This document shows positions 17,848 through 27,303 of a stretch of DNA of 64,000 bases, in pieces; position 1 is the stretch's first letter, and the number at the start of each line of letters is the position of its first letter. Location: NCBI RefSeq assembly GCF_011038965.1, contig NZ_JAAKEB010000010.1, positions 1-64,000 on the forward strand, read 5' to 3'. Position numbers and translations under genes: made by a program. The stretch comes from Adlercreutzia sp. ZJ141 (lineage in GTDB: Bacteria; Actinomycetota; Coriobacteriia; Coriobacteriales; Eggerthellaceae). The notes under the pieces are model-generated. The model made no database searches. It saw only the letters and a list, made by a program, of their open reading frames with translations, and was not told the origin of the DNA.

Positions 17848-18222
17848 TTATCGCTTCACAGATTCTGTGGACATCTTCTTTTGCTCGTGCGGCAGGCTGC
17901 GGAAAAAGCAGGTACGTGCACCGGTATGGCAGGCGGGGCCGGCGGGTTTTACGATCGCCAGTAGACAATCAGCGTCGCAATCGTAACGTATGTCGACCAC
18001 ACGCTGCGTGTTTCCGCTGGTCGCTCCTTTGTGCCACAACTCTTTGCGACTGCGACTCCAAAACACCGTCTCGCCACATTCAAGCGTGAGCGCCAAGCTT
18101 TCCCGACTCATCCACGCCATCATGAGCACCGTGCCATCATGTGCATCCTGCACGATGCAGGGAATAAGCCCTCGCTTGTCGAAGATAAGTTCGTCGATGC
18201 GCTCGATATCGGGTATATCCAT
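17848..18222 (-). CDS. hisI: Phosphoribosyl-AMP cyclohydrolase
   Basis: Opens the purine ring of PR-AMP in the third step of histidine synthesis. The 124-residue protein has [20 protein letters not shown], the metal-binding DCDADCLL and [10 protein letters not shown]. It lacks a HisE (PR-ATP pyrophosphatase) domain, and no hisE is found in this operon. The start at 18222 has GAAGGAG upstream; the frame is open back to 18324 but that part is not conserved. Last gene of the his operon, 113 bp after hisF. Confidence 0.94.
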   Translation of the reverse strand: MDIPDIERIDELIFDKRGLIPCIVQDAHDGTVLMMAWMSRESLALTLECGETVFWSRSRKELWHKGATSGNTQRVVDIRYDCDADCLLAIVKPAGPACHTGARTCFFRSLPHEQKKMSTESVKR

Positions 18223-18334
18223 GCTCGATGCTCCTTCTCTTGCAACCGATCGCGCCGATTTCCACGCAGACGAAACACGCTGTGGCTTTCGGTACGTGGC
18301 AACCGCCGCCAGCCCATACGCCACCTGTATGTTG

Positions 18335-19099
18335 TTACAGGCGCACGGGAATGCCTTGTTTGGCCATGTATTCTTTCACCTGACGAACGGACAACTCGCC
18401 GAAATGGAACACGCTCGCGGCCAGTACGGCATCAGCTTCGCCGTCGATAATACCCTCGGCAAAGTGTTCGATGGTGCCGACGCCACCGCTCGCAATAACA
18501 GGAATATCGACCGCACGTGCCACCGCGCGAGTAAGCGCACAATCGAAACCGTCGCGACTGCCATCTCGGTCCATACTGGTGAGCAAGATTTCGCCCGCAC
18601 CGCGTTTGGCAGCCTCGCGCGCCCATTCGATGACGTCGATGCCGGTCGCGGTGCGCCCGCCGGAAACGTAAACCTCCCACTTATTGAACCCGCCGCGCAC
18701 CTTCTTCGCATCAATGGCAACCAGTATCGCCTGCGTACCAAACGCACGTGCTGCTTCCGAGATGAGCTTGGGGTTTTTCACAGCAGCAGAGTTCACCGAC
18801 ACCTTGTCGGCACCTGCCGCTATCATGGTTCGGATGTCGGCCACACTACGGAACCCCCCACCCACACAATACGGCAGATGCAGCTGCTCACTCGCACGAC
18901 TAGCAAGATCCACCGTAGTAGCGCGATCGTCACTGGTGGCACAAATGTCGAGAAAGATAACTTCGTCGGCTTTCTGTAAGTCATAGGCACGAGCCAACTC
19001 AATAGGATCGCCCGCATCGCGCAGGTTTACGAAGTTCACACCCTTCACCACACGACCATCTTTGCAGTCCATGCAAGGGATTACTCGTTTAGTTAGCAT
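18335..19099 (-). CDS. hisF: Imidazole glycerol phosphate synthase, cyclase subunit
   Basis: With HisH it converts PRFAR and glutamine-derived ammonia to IGP and AICAR. The 254-residue TIM barrel has [19 protein letters not shown] with the first catalytic Asp, the second Asp in LLTSMDRDG and the phosphate-binding ASGGVG. The start at 19099 overlaps the hisA stop by seven bases (ATGCTAA), indicating translational coupling. The AICAR by-product links this operon to the PurH/PurO operon at 36-40 kb. Confidence 0.96.
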   Translation of the reverse strand: MLTKRVIPCMDCKDGRVVKGVNFVNLRDAGDPIELARAYDLQKADEVIFLDICATSDDRATTVDLASRASEQLHLPYCVGGGFRSVADIRTMIAAGADKVSVNSAAVKNPKLISEAARAFGTQAILVAIDAKKVRGGFNKWEVYVSGGRTATGIDVIEWAREAAKRGAGEILLTSMDRDGSRDGFDCALTRAVARAVDIPVIASGGVGTIEHFAEGIIDGEADAVLAASVFHFGELSVRQVKEYMAKQGIPVRL

Positions 19100-19836
19100 C
19101 TTGTTCCTTCCGCCGCCATGCACGCCGCGACGCCTTCCTCCACCGTAAGCGAGCCCTCGTAGATGGCGCGTCCGGCAATAACGCCCTCAATGGCGTGCGC
19201 CGCTGGGGCAAGCGAACGAATATCATCGACGCTTGCAACGCCACCTGAGGCCACCACAGGGTGCCCGAATGCCTCATACATCGCCACGTACGCCTGCGGG
19301 TCGAGCCCGGTACGCATGCCATCACGAGCGATGTCGGTGTACACCAGATGACAATAACCCTCGTCCGCCATGCGTCGAGCCAGCTCGCAAGCTGCAATGC
19401 CCGACCCTTCACACCAACCCGAAACCGCCACGTCGCCGCCTTTCGCGTCGATGCCCGCCACGAGCGCATCGCCACCAAACTCGCGCACTGCCTCACGGGC
19501 GAACGCCGGATCGCGCACGAGCGCCGTACCTAAGACCACACGCGTAACCCCCGCTTTCATGAGCCGCTCGATGGCAGCCATACTGCGAACGCCGCCACCA
19601 ACCTCCACGTTTAAGTTGGTTTCCTTCAAAATACGTTCGATAACTTCCACGTTGTCAGGGGTACCCGACCGCGCGCCATCAAGATCAACCACGTGAAGCC
19701 ATGTGGCACCTTGACCGGCAAACGCACGCGCCTGCGACACAGGATCATCGTTATATACCGTCACGGCGTTGTAGTCGCCTTTCGCCAAGCGAACAGCTTT
19801 GCCGTCTAAGATGTCGATTGCAGGAAGCAGGAACAT
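19093..19836 (-). CDS. hisA: ProFAR isomerase
   Basis: Amadori isomerisation of ProFAR to PRFAR, the fourth step of histidine synthesis. The 247-residue TIM barrel is a sister of HisF, beginning [16 protein letters not shown] (catalytic Asp) with a second Asp in VYTDIARDG and VVASGGVAS for phosphate binding. ATG at 19836 is preferred over the GTG at 19845 because of spacing from AGAGG; both lie at the hisH stop. It overlaps hisF by seven bases. Confidence 0.95.
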   Translation of the reverse strand: MFLLPAIDILDGKAVRLAKGDYNAVTVYNDDPVSQARAFAGQGATWLHVVDLDGARSGTPDNVEVIERILKETNLNVEVGGGVRSMAAIERLMKAGVTRVVLGTALVRDPAFAREAVREFGGDALVAGIDAKGGDVAVSGWCEGSGIAACELARRMADEGYCHLVYTDIARDGMRTGLDPQAYVAMYEAFGHPVVASGGVASVDDIRSLAPAAHAIEGVIAGRAIYEGSLTVEEGVAACMAAEGTRC

Positions 19837-19841
19837 GACAA

Positions 19842-20501
19842 TCACGCCTCTTTCACGATGCGGACGAAGTTACGCAGCACACACGTACCCGCATCTGAGC
19901 TCTTTTCGGGATGAAACTGCACGCCAAACGCGACGTCGCGATAACGCACCACCGACGGGATAGCTATGCTGTGCGAAGCGATGGCTACCGTGGCCTCGGT
20001 AGCTGGCGCGGCGTAGCTGTGTGTGAAGTAGAAGTATTCACCGGGTTTCACACCCGCAAGCAGTTCGCAGTTAAAATCGCTGCCACGCACTGGCTCGATG
20101 GAGTTCCATCCCACATGTGGGATCTTGTAGTTGCGACCGTCTTCACCCACGCGCGGCATAGCGTCGACCACGCCAGGAAGTATACCCAAACCGCGGTGCG
20201 CACCACCCGATGTATCACCAGGATGCGTTTCTGTTCCTTCCTCGAACATGAGATGCATGCCTAAGCAAATACCCAAAAAAGGTACGCCCGCCAGCACGCG
20301 CTCGCGCACCACTTCCATCTGGCCCAAGCTTTCCATAGTTGAAGCCGTATCGGCAAACGCCCCCACACCGGGCAAGACAATGCCGTGCGCCGCCCCAATG
20401 ACGTCGGGATTATCGGTTATACGAGCGTCAGCACCCGCAGCTACCAGACCACGCTCGACGCTTTTCAGGTTTCCCTTCTTGTAATCAACGACAGCTATCA
20501 C
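19842..20501 (-). CDS. hisH: Imidazole glycerol phosphate synthase, glutaminase subunit
   Basis: Class I glutamine amidotransferase that supplies ammonia to HisF. The 219-residue protein begins VIAVVDYKKGNLKSVERG, with the nucleophile in PFLGICLGMHLMFE and the His/Glu pair in QFHPEKSS. The GTG start at 20501 follows AGAGGA and matches the family N-terminus; an upstream open stretch is not conserved. Its stop overlaps the hisA start region. Confidence 0.95.
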   Translation of the reverse strand: MIAVVDYKKGNLKSVERGLVAAGADARITDNPDVIGAAHGIVLPGVGAFADTASTMESLGQMEVVRERVLAGVPFLGICLGMHLMFEEGTETHPGDTSGGAHRGLGILPGVVDAMPRVGEDGRNYKIPHVGWNSIEPVRGSDFNCELLAGVKPGEYFYFTHSYAAPATEATVAIASHSIAIPSVVRYRDVAFGVQFHPEKSSDAGTCVLRNFVRIVKEA

Positions 20502-20648
20502 GTTATTCCTCTCATAGCACACGGCACATAACCTACGACCGCAAACTCTACCCAGCCCGCCACACGGTTCCTCCAGTAATGACTCGTATGGCAACCAACA
20601 TCCACGCGGCCTTACAGCGTGCTCTCATCGGCGCATCCCATGCGGCTC

Positions 20649-21236
20649 CTACAATGCACCTTTCGTACTAGGCAGCACTCCTTCGATGCGCGAGTCGATA
20701 GCACACGCCTGCGCCATGGCGCGCGCGACAGCCTTGAACGCCGCCTCGATAATGTGATGTGCGTTTTCACCCGCAAAGCTGCGAACATGCAGCGTTACGC
20801 CAGCATTCGTTGCGAACGCAATGAAGAACTCCTTGGCAAGCGAGGTGTCGAACGACCCCAACATACCCGACGGCACATCAAGTGCCCAATGCAGTTGGCC
20901 GCGGCCCGATATGTCGACAGCAGCCATCACACACACCTCATCCATAGGCAGAATGATAGAGCCGAAGCGCGTGATGCCGCGCTTGTCACCGAGCGCACAG
21001 GAAAACAATTGCCCTAACACGATACCCGCATCTTCCACCGTGTGGTGAGCGTCAACCTGTAAATCGCCTATCACCTGCGCATCTAAGTCGAACAAGCTAT
21101 GACGCGCGAAAGCGGTAAGCATATGATCAAAAAAACCCACGCCGGTATTCACGTTCGATGCACCCGATCCATCGAGTGAAAGACGCATGCGAATATCGGT
21201 TTCCTTCGTCGTACGAGTCAGTTCAGCAGTCCTCAT
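20649..21236 (-). CDS. hisB: Imidazoleglycerol-phosphate dehydratase
   Basis: Sixth step of histidine synthesis, a manganese enzyme. The 195-residue protein carries both metal-binding repeats: GFFDHMLTAFARHS...DAHHTVEDAG and ENAHHIIEAAFKA. It is the stand-alone dehydratase without the HisN-like phosphatase domain found in enterobacteria, so histidinol-phosphate phosphatase must be encoded elsewhere. Its ATG overlaps the hisC stop (ATGA, 21233-21236). Confidence 0.96.
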   Translation of the reverse strand: MRTAELTRTTKETDIRMRLSLDGSGASNVNTGVGFFDHMLTAFARHSLFDLDAQVIGDLQVDAHHTVEDAGIVLGQLFSCALGDKRGITRFGSIILPMDEVCVMAAVDISGRGQLHWALDVPSGMLGSFDTSLAKEFFIAFATNAGVTLHVRSFAGENAHHIIEAAFKAVARAMAQACAIDSRIEGVLPSTKGAL

Positions 21237-22345
21237 ACTCGTCTCCTTGCCTGCCGCGTGAGCATGAACGTCTTCAACTCGCGCACAAACGCGTCATTTT
21301 GCTCGGGAGTTCCCATGCTCACTCGTAAGCAGCCTTCAAGCATCGGTGAACGCGAGAAATCACGAACGAGAATCCCTTTGCCATAAAGCACCTGCCACGC
21401 CTCGGCAGCCGCTTCGCTCGCAGGACTACCATCGTCATTAAGCAAACGCACTAAAATGTAGTTCGAATCGGACGGGTACGCCTTCACACCGGGCACAACG
21501 CGCAGAGCGACCTGCATGCGCTCGCGCTCGGCGATAAGCATTTGAATACCTGGCTCAAACTTCGCACGATTCGCGTACACCACCCGCGCGATAGCCTGTG
21601 ACACCGCATCGACCGAATAGGGTTGGCGCACCTTAATCAGTTCGCGGATAACCTGCGCATCCCCCAACACGTAACCTATGCGGACGCCTGCCAGGCAAAA
21701 CGCTTTCGAGAATGTGCGCAGAATAACAAGGTTGCGATGCCGCTCCAGATGCATGCGCACCGTACGACGCGAAAACTCGAAGTACGCCTCGTCGGCGACC
21801 ACCAGTGCGTCGGTCGATTCGAGCAACTGCGCGATGAATTCTTCACGAGCCAGCCGACCGGTAGGGTTGTTTGGCGTGGTAACGACCACATAATCAATGT
21901 CGCCGCGCACCACACGATCGAGCACTGCCTGCTCGTCGATGGAGAAGTCGGCGGCACGCGGTATGTCTACGACTTCAGTGCCCACAAGCCGCGCGTTCGC
22001 GGCGTACACAGAAAATGTGGGCGGCAAGTTGATCATAGTGCGGTGCGGTCCGCCCCACGCGAGTGCGATATCAAACAAAAGCTCATCGCCGCCGTTACCC
22101 AACAGCACCTGCTCGCGATCAAGCCCGTTCGCCTCGGCAATGAGATCACGCAGATCGTTGGCCAGCGGATCGGGATAGCGGTTGAAGGGGACGCGCTTCA
22201 CCTCGCGCATGATGTCGTGCAAAAGGTCGTGATCAAGGGAAAGCGGACTCTCGTTCGCCGACATCATGGCACGCGCCGGCAGATACTTCGGATCGTAGGG
22301 CACCAATCCCAAAAGCTGCGGCGCCGATTCTCGAACCCTGTCCAT
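21233..22345 (-). CDS. hisC: Histidinol-phosphate aminotransferase
   Basis: PLP enzyme that transfers an amino group from glutamate to imidazole acetol phosphate. The 370-residue fold-type I protein contains NESPLSL and FNRYPDP near the N-terminus, TPNNPTG, ADEAYFEFS and the PLP-lysine region LRTFSKAFCLAGVRIGY. Length is normal. It lies 3 bp after hisD and overlaps hisB by four bases. Confidence 0.95.
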   Translation of the reverse strand: MDRVRESAPQLLGLVPYDPKYLPARAMMSANESPLSLDHDLLHDIMREVKRVPFNRYPDPLANDLRDLIAEANGLDREQVLLGNGGDELLFDIALAWGGPHRTMINLPPTFSVYAANARLVGTEVVDIPRAADFSIDEQAVLDRVVRGDIDYVVVTTPNNPTGRLAREEFIAQLLESTDALVVADEAYFEFSRRTVRMHLERHRNLVILRTFSKAFCLAGVRIGYVLGDAQVIRELIKVRQPYSVDAVSQAIARVVYANRAKFEPGIQMLIAERERMQVALRVVPGVKAYPSDSNYILVRLLNDDGSPASEAAAEAWQVLYGKGILVRDFSRSPMLEGCLRVSMGTPEQNDAFVRELKTFMLTRQARRRV

Positions 22346-22348
22346 AAC

Positions 22349-23674
22349 CTATTCGCCGCCTTTGGATGAGTTTCCGAAGATATCGCCGGTTTCTGCTAAG
22401 TTCTTCCGCAACTCGACACTGCGTGCATGGGCCCACAGCCCCTCATGCGTGGCGATGGTAACCACGTCGGCGCCATCGTTTAGAATCGCCTCCGGTGTGT
22501 ACTGAATAATGCTCGACTTCTTCACGAAATCATTGGTGGAAAGCGGGCTGGAATAACGTGCGGTACCGCCTGTGGGAAGTGTGTGGTTAGGACCGGCAAT
22601 GTAGTCGCCAATAGCCTCGGCCGTCCATTCGCCCAAGAAAATGGCACCGGCGTTACGGATACTGCCGAGCAGCCCCATGGCACCGGCGACGTGTAGTTCC
22701 AAATGCTCGGGCGCAATGACGTTTACCACCTGCACCGCCTGCTTCATGTCGTTGCACACGACGATAAGTCCCTTGTCGCGCAAGCTCGCCGTAGTGATGT
22801 CGGCACGAGTGGTGTCTTTCATGTGCTCTTCGATGGCCCGTTCAACCCTGGTTGCGTACGCCTCACTGAACGTAACCAAATAACACGCCGCCAGCGGATC
22901 GTGCTCGGCCTGAGCCATAAGATCGATGGCTACCATGCGCGGGTCGGCGGACTCGTCGGCCACCACGCACACTTCGGAAGGACCCGCGATCATATCGATA
23001 CCAACGTCGCCCGACACCAGCTTTTTCGCCGCCGCCACAAACGCATTACCTGGACCGGTGATCTTACATACCGGCTCGATCGATTCGGTGCCATACGCCA
23101 GCGCGGCGATAGCCTGCGCACCACCCACGCTGTAGATTTCCGTGACACCAGCCAACCGGCATGCTTCGAGCACGCCAGCATCAAGCTCGCCAGTCTTGGT
23201 GGGTGGCGTGACACACACGATGCGTTTCACGCCGGCAACCGCTGCAGGCAACGCGTTCATCAGTACCGATGAAGGATACAGCGCTCGACCGCCCGGCACG
23301 TAGATACCCACGGAGTCAAGCGGGGTCACCTGCGCACCCACGATGGCACCGTCCGCACGCGACGCAAACCAGCTCTGCTCAACCTGACGAGCATGGAACT
23401 CGCGGATCTGCTTCGCGGCATGTGCGAGCGCTTTCACCGTCTGCTCAGGCAGGCGGTTTGCGGCAGACATCACCTGTTCAGCAGGCACGTGGAAGTCGCT
23501 CATACGCACGCCGTCGAACTTCTCCGTCAAGTCGCGCAGGGCAGCATCACCTCTGGTTCGCACGTCCTCGATGATGGTAGTGGCCGCCGCAAGCGCGTTC
23601 GCGTTGAACGCACCCGTCCGATCGATCTGCGAGCTTTCAAACCGCTCGCCCGGTTGCAGCACAACTCGGCGCAT
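22349..23674 (-). CDS. hisD: Histidinol dehydrogenase
   Basis: Zinc enzyme that oxidises histidinol to histidine in two NAD-dependent steps. The 441-residue protein has YVPGGRALYPSSVLMN, the GPGNAFVAAAKKLV segment, AGPSEV, DLMAQAEHDP and GPNHTLPTGGTARY with the zinc/catalytic histidines. The start at 23674 (MRRVVLQPG) is preceded by GAAGGGAAG. It begins four bases after the hisZG stop. Confidence 0.96.
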   Translation of the reverse strand: MRRVVLQPGERFESSQIDRTGAFNANALAAATTIIEDVRTRGDAALRDLTEKFDGVRMSDFHVPAEQVMSAANRLPEQTVKALAHAAKQIREFHARQVEQSWFASRADGAIVGAQVTPLDSVGIYVPGGRALYPSSVLMNALPAAVAGVKRIVCVTPPTKTGELDAGVLEACRLAGVTEIYSVGGAQAIAALAYGTESIEPVCKITGPGNAFVAAAKKLVSGDVGIDMIAGPSEVCVVADESADPRMVAIDLMAQAEHDPLAACYLVTFSEAYATRVERAIEEHMKDTTRADITTASLRDKGLIVVCNDMKQAVQVVNVIAPEHLELHVAGAMGLLGSIRNAGAIFLGEWTAEAIGDYIAGPNHTLPTGGTARYSSPLSTNDFVKKSSIIQYTPEAILNDGADVVTIATHEGLWAHARSVELRKNLAETGDIFGNSSKGGE

Positions 23675-23678
23675 ATTG

Positions 23679-25361
23679 TTACTTCCCTTCTCCGCCAGCA
23701 ATGACGGTCGTGTTCCATTTCCCCGCGTCTACACCGGCTTGCAGCTTAGAAGCAAGCTGCGCGACACGTGTATCGGTGCGAAACGCGCTCACGTTCGCGA
23801 AGAAACGCGCGGTTGACGAAAGCACCTCGTCGGTGATGACCAGGTTGTTTTCCCGCAGTGTGGTGCCTGTTGCCGTAATGTCGACAATACATTCAGCCAT
23901 ACCCGTGAGCGGGGCGAGCTCAATGTTGCCGTGAAGTTTCACGATTTCCACCTGCGTACCACGCCGCGCGAAATGCGCCGCTGTGATACGCGGGTACTTC
24001 GTAGCTACGCGCAGCGACCCCAGCCTGCGGTAATGCTCGGCGTTGGCCTCAGCCGCACCAGCTGGCTCAGCCACAATGAAACGACACGCACCGAACTTGA
24101 GGTCGACTAACTCCACAATATCCGGATCAGTTTCGAGCAGCGAATCCTCGCCACAGATACCGCAGTCAGCAGCACCCGACTCCACAAATGCCGGTGCGTC
24201 AGACGGGCGCACGATTACGTACTCGACTCCCGGATTGCGAATGATCAGTTGACGTCCCGGGTTGTCAAGCCCCGTCACATCAAGCCCACAGGCCTCAAGA
24301 CACGCGACAGCATCGGCGTGAAGCGAGCCCTTCGGCACAGCGATGCGCAGTGGGCGTTCTTCACGTACGACAACGTTGCGCTCACAGCACGAAGCCAGCG
24401 CGTTTTCCAGATAGAATGCAAACCCTGCGGCAGGACGGCTCTCGCCATAGGCACCGAGCGTGCTGTCGTAGCGACCACCGCCGCCAAGGGGGGTGCCGAG
24501 CACCGGTGCATACGCCTTGAAGATGATGCCCGTATAGTAGTCAAACGAGCTCATCACCGAGAAATCAACCAACACGCGATCGGCCAAGCCTGCTGCATCA
24601 AGCGCGTCGAGCACGCCCTCTAAGCTAACAAGGCCGCCTTCGCAACCAAGGGGACGCACCAAGTCACGCACGCGGGAAATAGCCTCACGCCCACCCCGAA
24701 TGCGGGGAAGCTCGCGGATGGCGTTGGCAAACACCGGGGAAGCACCAGACGCTGATGCCACCGATTCGACCGTCAATGCGTCGAGATCAACAAAGTTCGA
24801 TGCGTGATACGCCGCAAGTACATCGTCTTTCCACTGCGCGGTAGCTGATGTGGCCGCCAGAAGTGCCTGCAGCACACCCACCGTCGCGATAGCAATGCGA
24901 TAATCGCCCACTCCTACCGCCTCGAGCGATTCCGCCAGAAGCTCAACGACTTCAGCATCGGCCGCTACGCCCGCCTCGCCGATAAGTTCGACGCCGAGCT
25001 GTGTGGTTTCGCGGGCCTCAGCCTGCATCTGCCCTTCTGCTTCACGGAACACACGTTGAGTGTAGCGGAAACGGAAGGGACCAGGCTGTCCCGCAAGCCG
25101 CGTCGCACACATGCGCGCAACCTGCAACGTGACGTCAGGACGCATGGCAAGCAAGTCGCCCCGAGAGTCAAAGAATTTGAACGGTGTACCGGGCAGACGC
25201 CCCCCCGACCGCATGACGTCCATAATCTCAAGCGTGGGGGTCTCAATGGGGGCATATCCCCGACTGGCGAGCAGCTGCTGCACATCGCGTGTCGCCCGCT
25301 CACGAAGAAGCGCCTCGTCAACCAGCACATCACGAAAACCCGACGGAGTCACGTAATTCAT
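23679..25361 (-). CDS. hisG: HisZ-HisG fusion: ATP phosphoribosyltransferase with its regulatory subunit
   Basis: First gene of the his operon. The 560-residue protein joins two proteins that are normally separate. Residues 1 to about 325 are a HisRS-like HisZ domain (VTPSGFRDVL, FRFRYTQRVFRE, FDYYTGIIFKAY, GGGGRYD). Residues from about 335 to the end are a short-form HisG (PLRIAVPKGSLHADAV, GAADCGICGEDSL, the PRPP loop ITATGTTLRENNL). Short HisG needs HisZ for activity and histidine feedback, so fusion fixes 1:1 stoichiometry. No stop or frameshift separates the parts. The start at 25361 (MNYVTPSG) has AAGGAAA upstream; longer frames are possible. Confidence 0.92.
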   Translation of the reverse strand: MNYVTPSGFRDVLVDEALLRERATRDVQQLLASRGYAPIETPTLEIMDVMRSGGRLPGTPFKFFDSRGDLLAMRPDVTLQVARMCATRLAGQPGPFRFRYTQRVFREAEGQMQAEARETTQLGVELIGEAGVAADAEVVELLAESLEAVGVGDYRIAIATVGVLQALLAATSATAQWKDDVLAAYHASNFVDLDALTVESVASASGASPVFANAIRELPRIRGGREAISRVRDLVRPLGCEGGLVSLEGVLDALDAAGLADRVLVDFSVMSSFDYYTGIIFKAYAPVLGTPLGGGGRYDSTLGAYGESRPAAGFAFYLENALASCCERNVVVREERPLRIAVPKGSLHADAVACLEACGLDVTGLDNPGRQLIIRNPGVEYVIVRPSDAPAFVESGAADCGICGEDSLLETDPDIVELVDLKFGACRFIVAEPAGAAEANAEHYRRLGSLRVATKYPRITAAHFARRGTQVEIVKLHGNIELAPLTGMAECIVDITATGTTLRENNLVITDEVLSSTARFFANVSAFRTDTRVAQLASKLQAGVDAGKWNTTVIAGGEGK

Positions 25362-25498
25362 ATCGCGCGTTTCCTTACTTTGCATGGTTTCCATCCGCAT
25401 GTCCTGTTCCAAATTTTGATATTTTAGCGGCTCTATCTCATCCGCATGTTAGAGAAGTCGCATCGCCACAAACTGAACGCGAAGCGCACGCATGTATG

Positions 25499-25521
25499 AC
25501 ACGAATGCATACGTATCGTGT
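25499..25521. promoter_or_regulatory. 23-bp palindrome upstream of hisZG
   Basis: ACACGA at 25499-25504 mirrors TCGTGT at 25516-25521, and the 11-bp centre is itself nearly symmetric (TGCATACGTA). It lies about 140 bp upstream of the hisZG start and is a candidate repressor site. Confidence 0.35.
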
Positions 25522-25584
25522 TACATCCAGCGCCGCACAGTGTCTCACTCTATGTCTAAGCGCAGACTCCCTCTTGCAGAGCCA

Positions 25585-25604
25585 TACTCTATCACAGTAG
25601 AGTA
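25585..25604. promoter_or_regulatory. 20-bp palindrome upstream of hisZG
   Basis: TACTCTA at 25585-25591 and TAGAGTA at 25598-25604 are perfect half-sites around a 6-bp centre, spaced like a helix-turn-helix dimer operator. It lies about 225 bp upstream of hisZG. The binding protein is unknown. Confidence 0.4.
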
Positions 25605-25625
25605 ATAAAGCAACAAGAAACAGAG

Positions 25626-25667
25626 AAACGCCGGGAAGGGAACTCTTTTGCCCCCTTTCCGGCGTTT
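25626..25667 (-). terminator. Terminator of the symporter gene
   Basis: AAACGCCGG (25626-25634) pairs with CCGGCGTTT (25659-25667), with further pairing inside (GAAGGG with CCCTTTC). On the minus strand it follows the symporter stop codon, and the 3' arm ends in GTTTCTCTGTTTC. It separates this gene from the his operon. Confidence 0.8.
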
Positions 25668-25716
25668 GAGCTATCTTCGCGATTCGTTCAAACCATACAC
25701 GAAGCAAAATGAAACG

Positions 25717-27222
25717 CTACTCGCCTGCTTCCAGCACTTCTTCGACATACTCAACCACGGGCTGCTCGCCAACATGTTCAAGCTCAGCTTCCGGCACGTG
25801 CCAGCATTCGGTGGCGGGCAATCCCGGAATCGTTGATGCTACAAACACCGGATCTTTTCCGGCCTTGCGCTGCTCCTCGTAGTCCTTCAGGATGGCGATC
25901 GCCCACTTACCTAAAAGGAGGATGGCGATCAAGTTTACAATAGCCATGAATCCCATGAAGATATCAGCTAAGTTCCATGCCAGATCAAAACTCATGACCG
26001 CACCAAAGTAGATGACAACGAGGCATACAACACGGAACACCAGCAGTGCAGGCTTGTTCTTCGTAATGAACTTGAAGTTGCTCTCGGCATAGAAATAGTT
26101 ACCAATAAGACTGGAGAACGCAAATGCGAACACCGCAAACGTAATGAAATGGATACCAATAGCGCCGATGGAGTTATTCACAGCCATCTGTACCAGCGGC
26201 ATACCATTAAGTTCGGTTGCGGCAGCAGGATCCTGCACGTAGAACACCATAACCATCATGGCCGAACACGTGCAGATGAGCAACGTGTCAATGTACACCG
26301 ACAAGCTCTGCACCAAGCCCTGCTTGGCTGGATGCGACACGCTAGCCGTAGCAGCGGCGTTCGGAGCCGAACCCATGCCGGCCTCGTTCGAGTACAGGCC
26401 GCGCTTGATACCGAGCATGACTACCGATCCAGCGAAACCACCGGCAACGCTTTGGAAATCGAACGCCGAGGCGAAAATGGTGCCGAACACGACGGGTAGC
26501 CAGCTGATGTTCGCGAGGGTGGTCCATACGGCAAGAATAATGTAGGCAATCGCCATGACAGGCACGATAACCGACGTGATGACCGAAATGCGCTTCGCGC
26601 CACCGAAAATAACGAGCGCTGTCAGCACCGCAAGGGCAACACCTGAGAACACCGCAGCACCGTTGGTCAGATAGTCGGGGAAGTAGTACTCAAGCGTCGA
26701 AGTGGCATTGTATGACTGTAAGCCGTTGAAACCAAAAGCGAAGCACAATATGAGCAGTACTGAGAACAGCACGCCAGCCCAGCGCTTGCCCAGCGCTTGC
26801 TCGATGTAGTACGCCGGACCACCACGGAACTCACCTTCCTCGCCGCGTACCTTCCACGTCTGCGCGAGCGTAGACTCAACGAACGCCGACGCAGATCCGA
26901 TAATAGACATGAGCCACATCCAGAATACGGCACCCGGACCACCCGTGGCAATGGCTGTTGCCACACCGGCGATGTTGCCTGTGCCCACGCGCGAGGCGGT
27001 AGATACCATGAGCGCCTGGAACGACGAGGTGGAGCGCTCGCCTTCCACGTGCTTTTTCTCCGTGAGCTGTGTGAACATGTCCTTGATGAAGCGAATTTGC
27101 ACACCGCGAGTACGGATGGTGAAGTAAATGCCCACAAATACGAGCAGCGCCACCAGAATATAGGTGTACATAAAGCCGTCGATTTCACCCGTCACATCAA
27201 CGAGCATTTGGTTCCAATCCAT
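25717..27222 (-). CDS. Alanine/glycine:cation symporter (AGCS family)
   Basis: Sodium- or proton-coupled uptake of alanine or glycine. The 501-residue polytopic protein has the family signature in FQALMVSTASRVGTGNIAGVATAIATGGPGAVFWMW (Ser/Thr/Gly-rich substrate region), KRGLYSNEAGMGSAPNAAATA and about eleven hydrophobic segments, with a charged cytosolic tail ending EYVEEVLEAGE. Length is typical. A good ribosome binding site (GGAGGG) precedes the start. Substrate preference cannot be read from sequence. It lies between gatB and the his operon, all on the same strand, with its own terminator. Confidence 0.93.
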   Translation of the reverse strand: MDWNQMLVDVTGEIDGFMYTYILVALLVFVGIYFTIRTRGVQIRFIKDMFTQLTEKKHVEGERSTSSFQALMVSTASRVGTGNIAGVATAIATGGPGAVFWMWLMSIIGSASAFVESTLAQTWKVRGEEGEFRGGPAYYIEQALGKRWAGVLFSVLLILCFAFGFNGLQSYNATSTLEYYFPDYLTNGAAVFSGVALAVLTALVIFGGAKRISVITSVIVPVMAIAYIILAVWTTLANISWLPVVFGTIFASAFDFQSVAGGFAGSVVMLGIKRGLYSNEAGMGSAPNAAATASVSHPAKQGLVQSLSVYIDTLLICTCSAMMVMVFYVQDPAAATELNGMPLVQMAVNNSIGAIGIHFITFAVFAFAFSSLIGNYFYAESNFKFITKNKPALLVFRVVCLVVIYFGAVMSFDLAWNLADIFMGFMAIVNLIAILLLGKWAIAILKDYEEQRKAGKDPVFVASTIPGLPATECWHVPEAELEHVGEQPVVEYVEEVLEAGE

Positions 27223-27265
27223 GAAACCCTCCTTGTCCTTCCCTCCCCGTTTGTTACCCTACCAC

Positions 27266-27293
27266 GAGGCCGCCTTCACCCGATGGCGGCCTC
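27266..27293 (-). terminator. Hairpin after gatB
   Basis: GAGGCCGCC (27266-27274) pairs perfectly with GGCGGCCTC (27285-27293) around a 10-nt loop, immediately after the gatB stop. No T-run follows on the minus strand, so termination may be partial or need Rho. Confidence 0.5.
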
Positions 27294-27303
27294 GACAGTT
27301 ACC

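Larger units (their letters stand above)
25362..25625. other. Upstream region of the his operon
   Basis: About 260 bp without a gene between hisZG and the terminator of the symporter gene. It holds two operator-like palindromes (25499-25521 and 25585-25604) and probably the his promoter. I found no T-box specifier or antiterminator motif. Confidence 0.5.
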
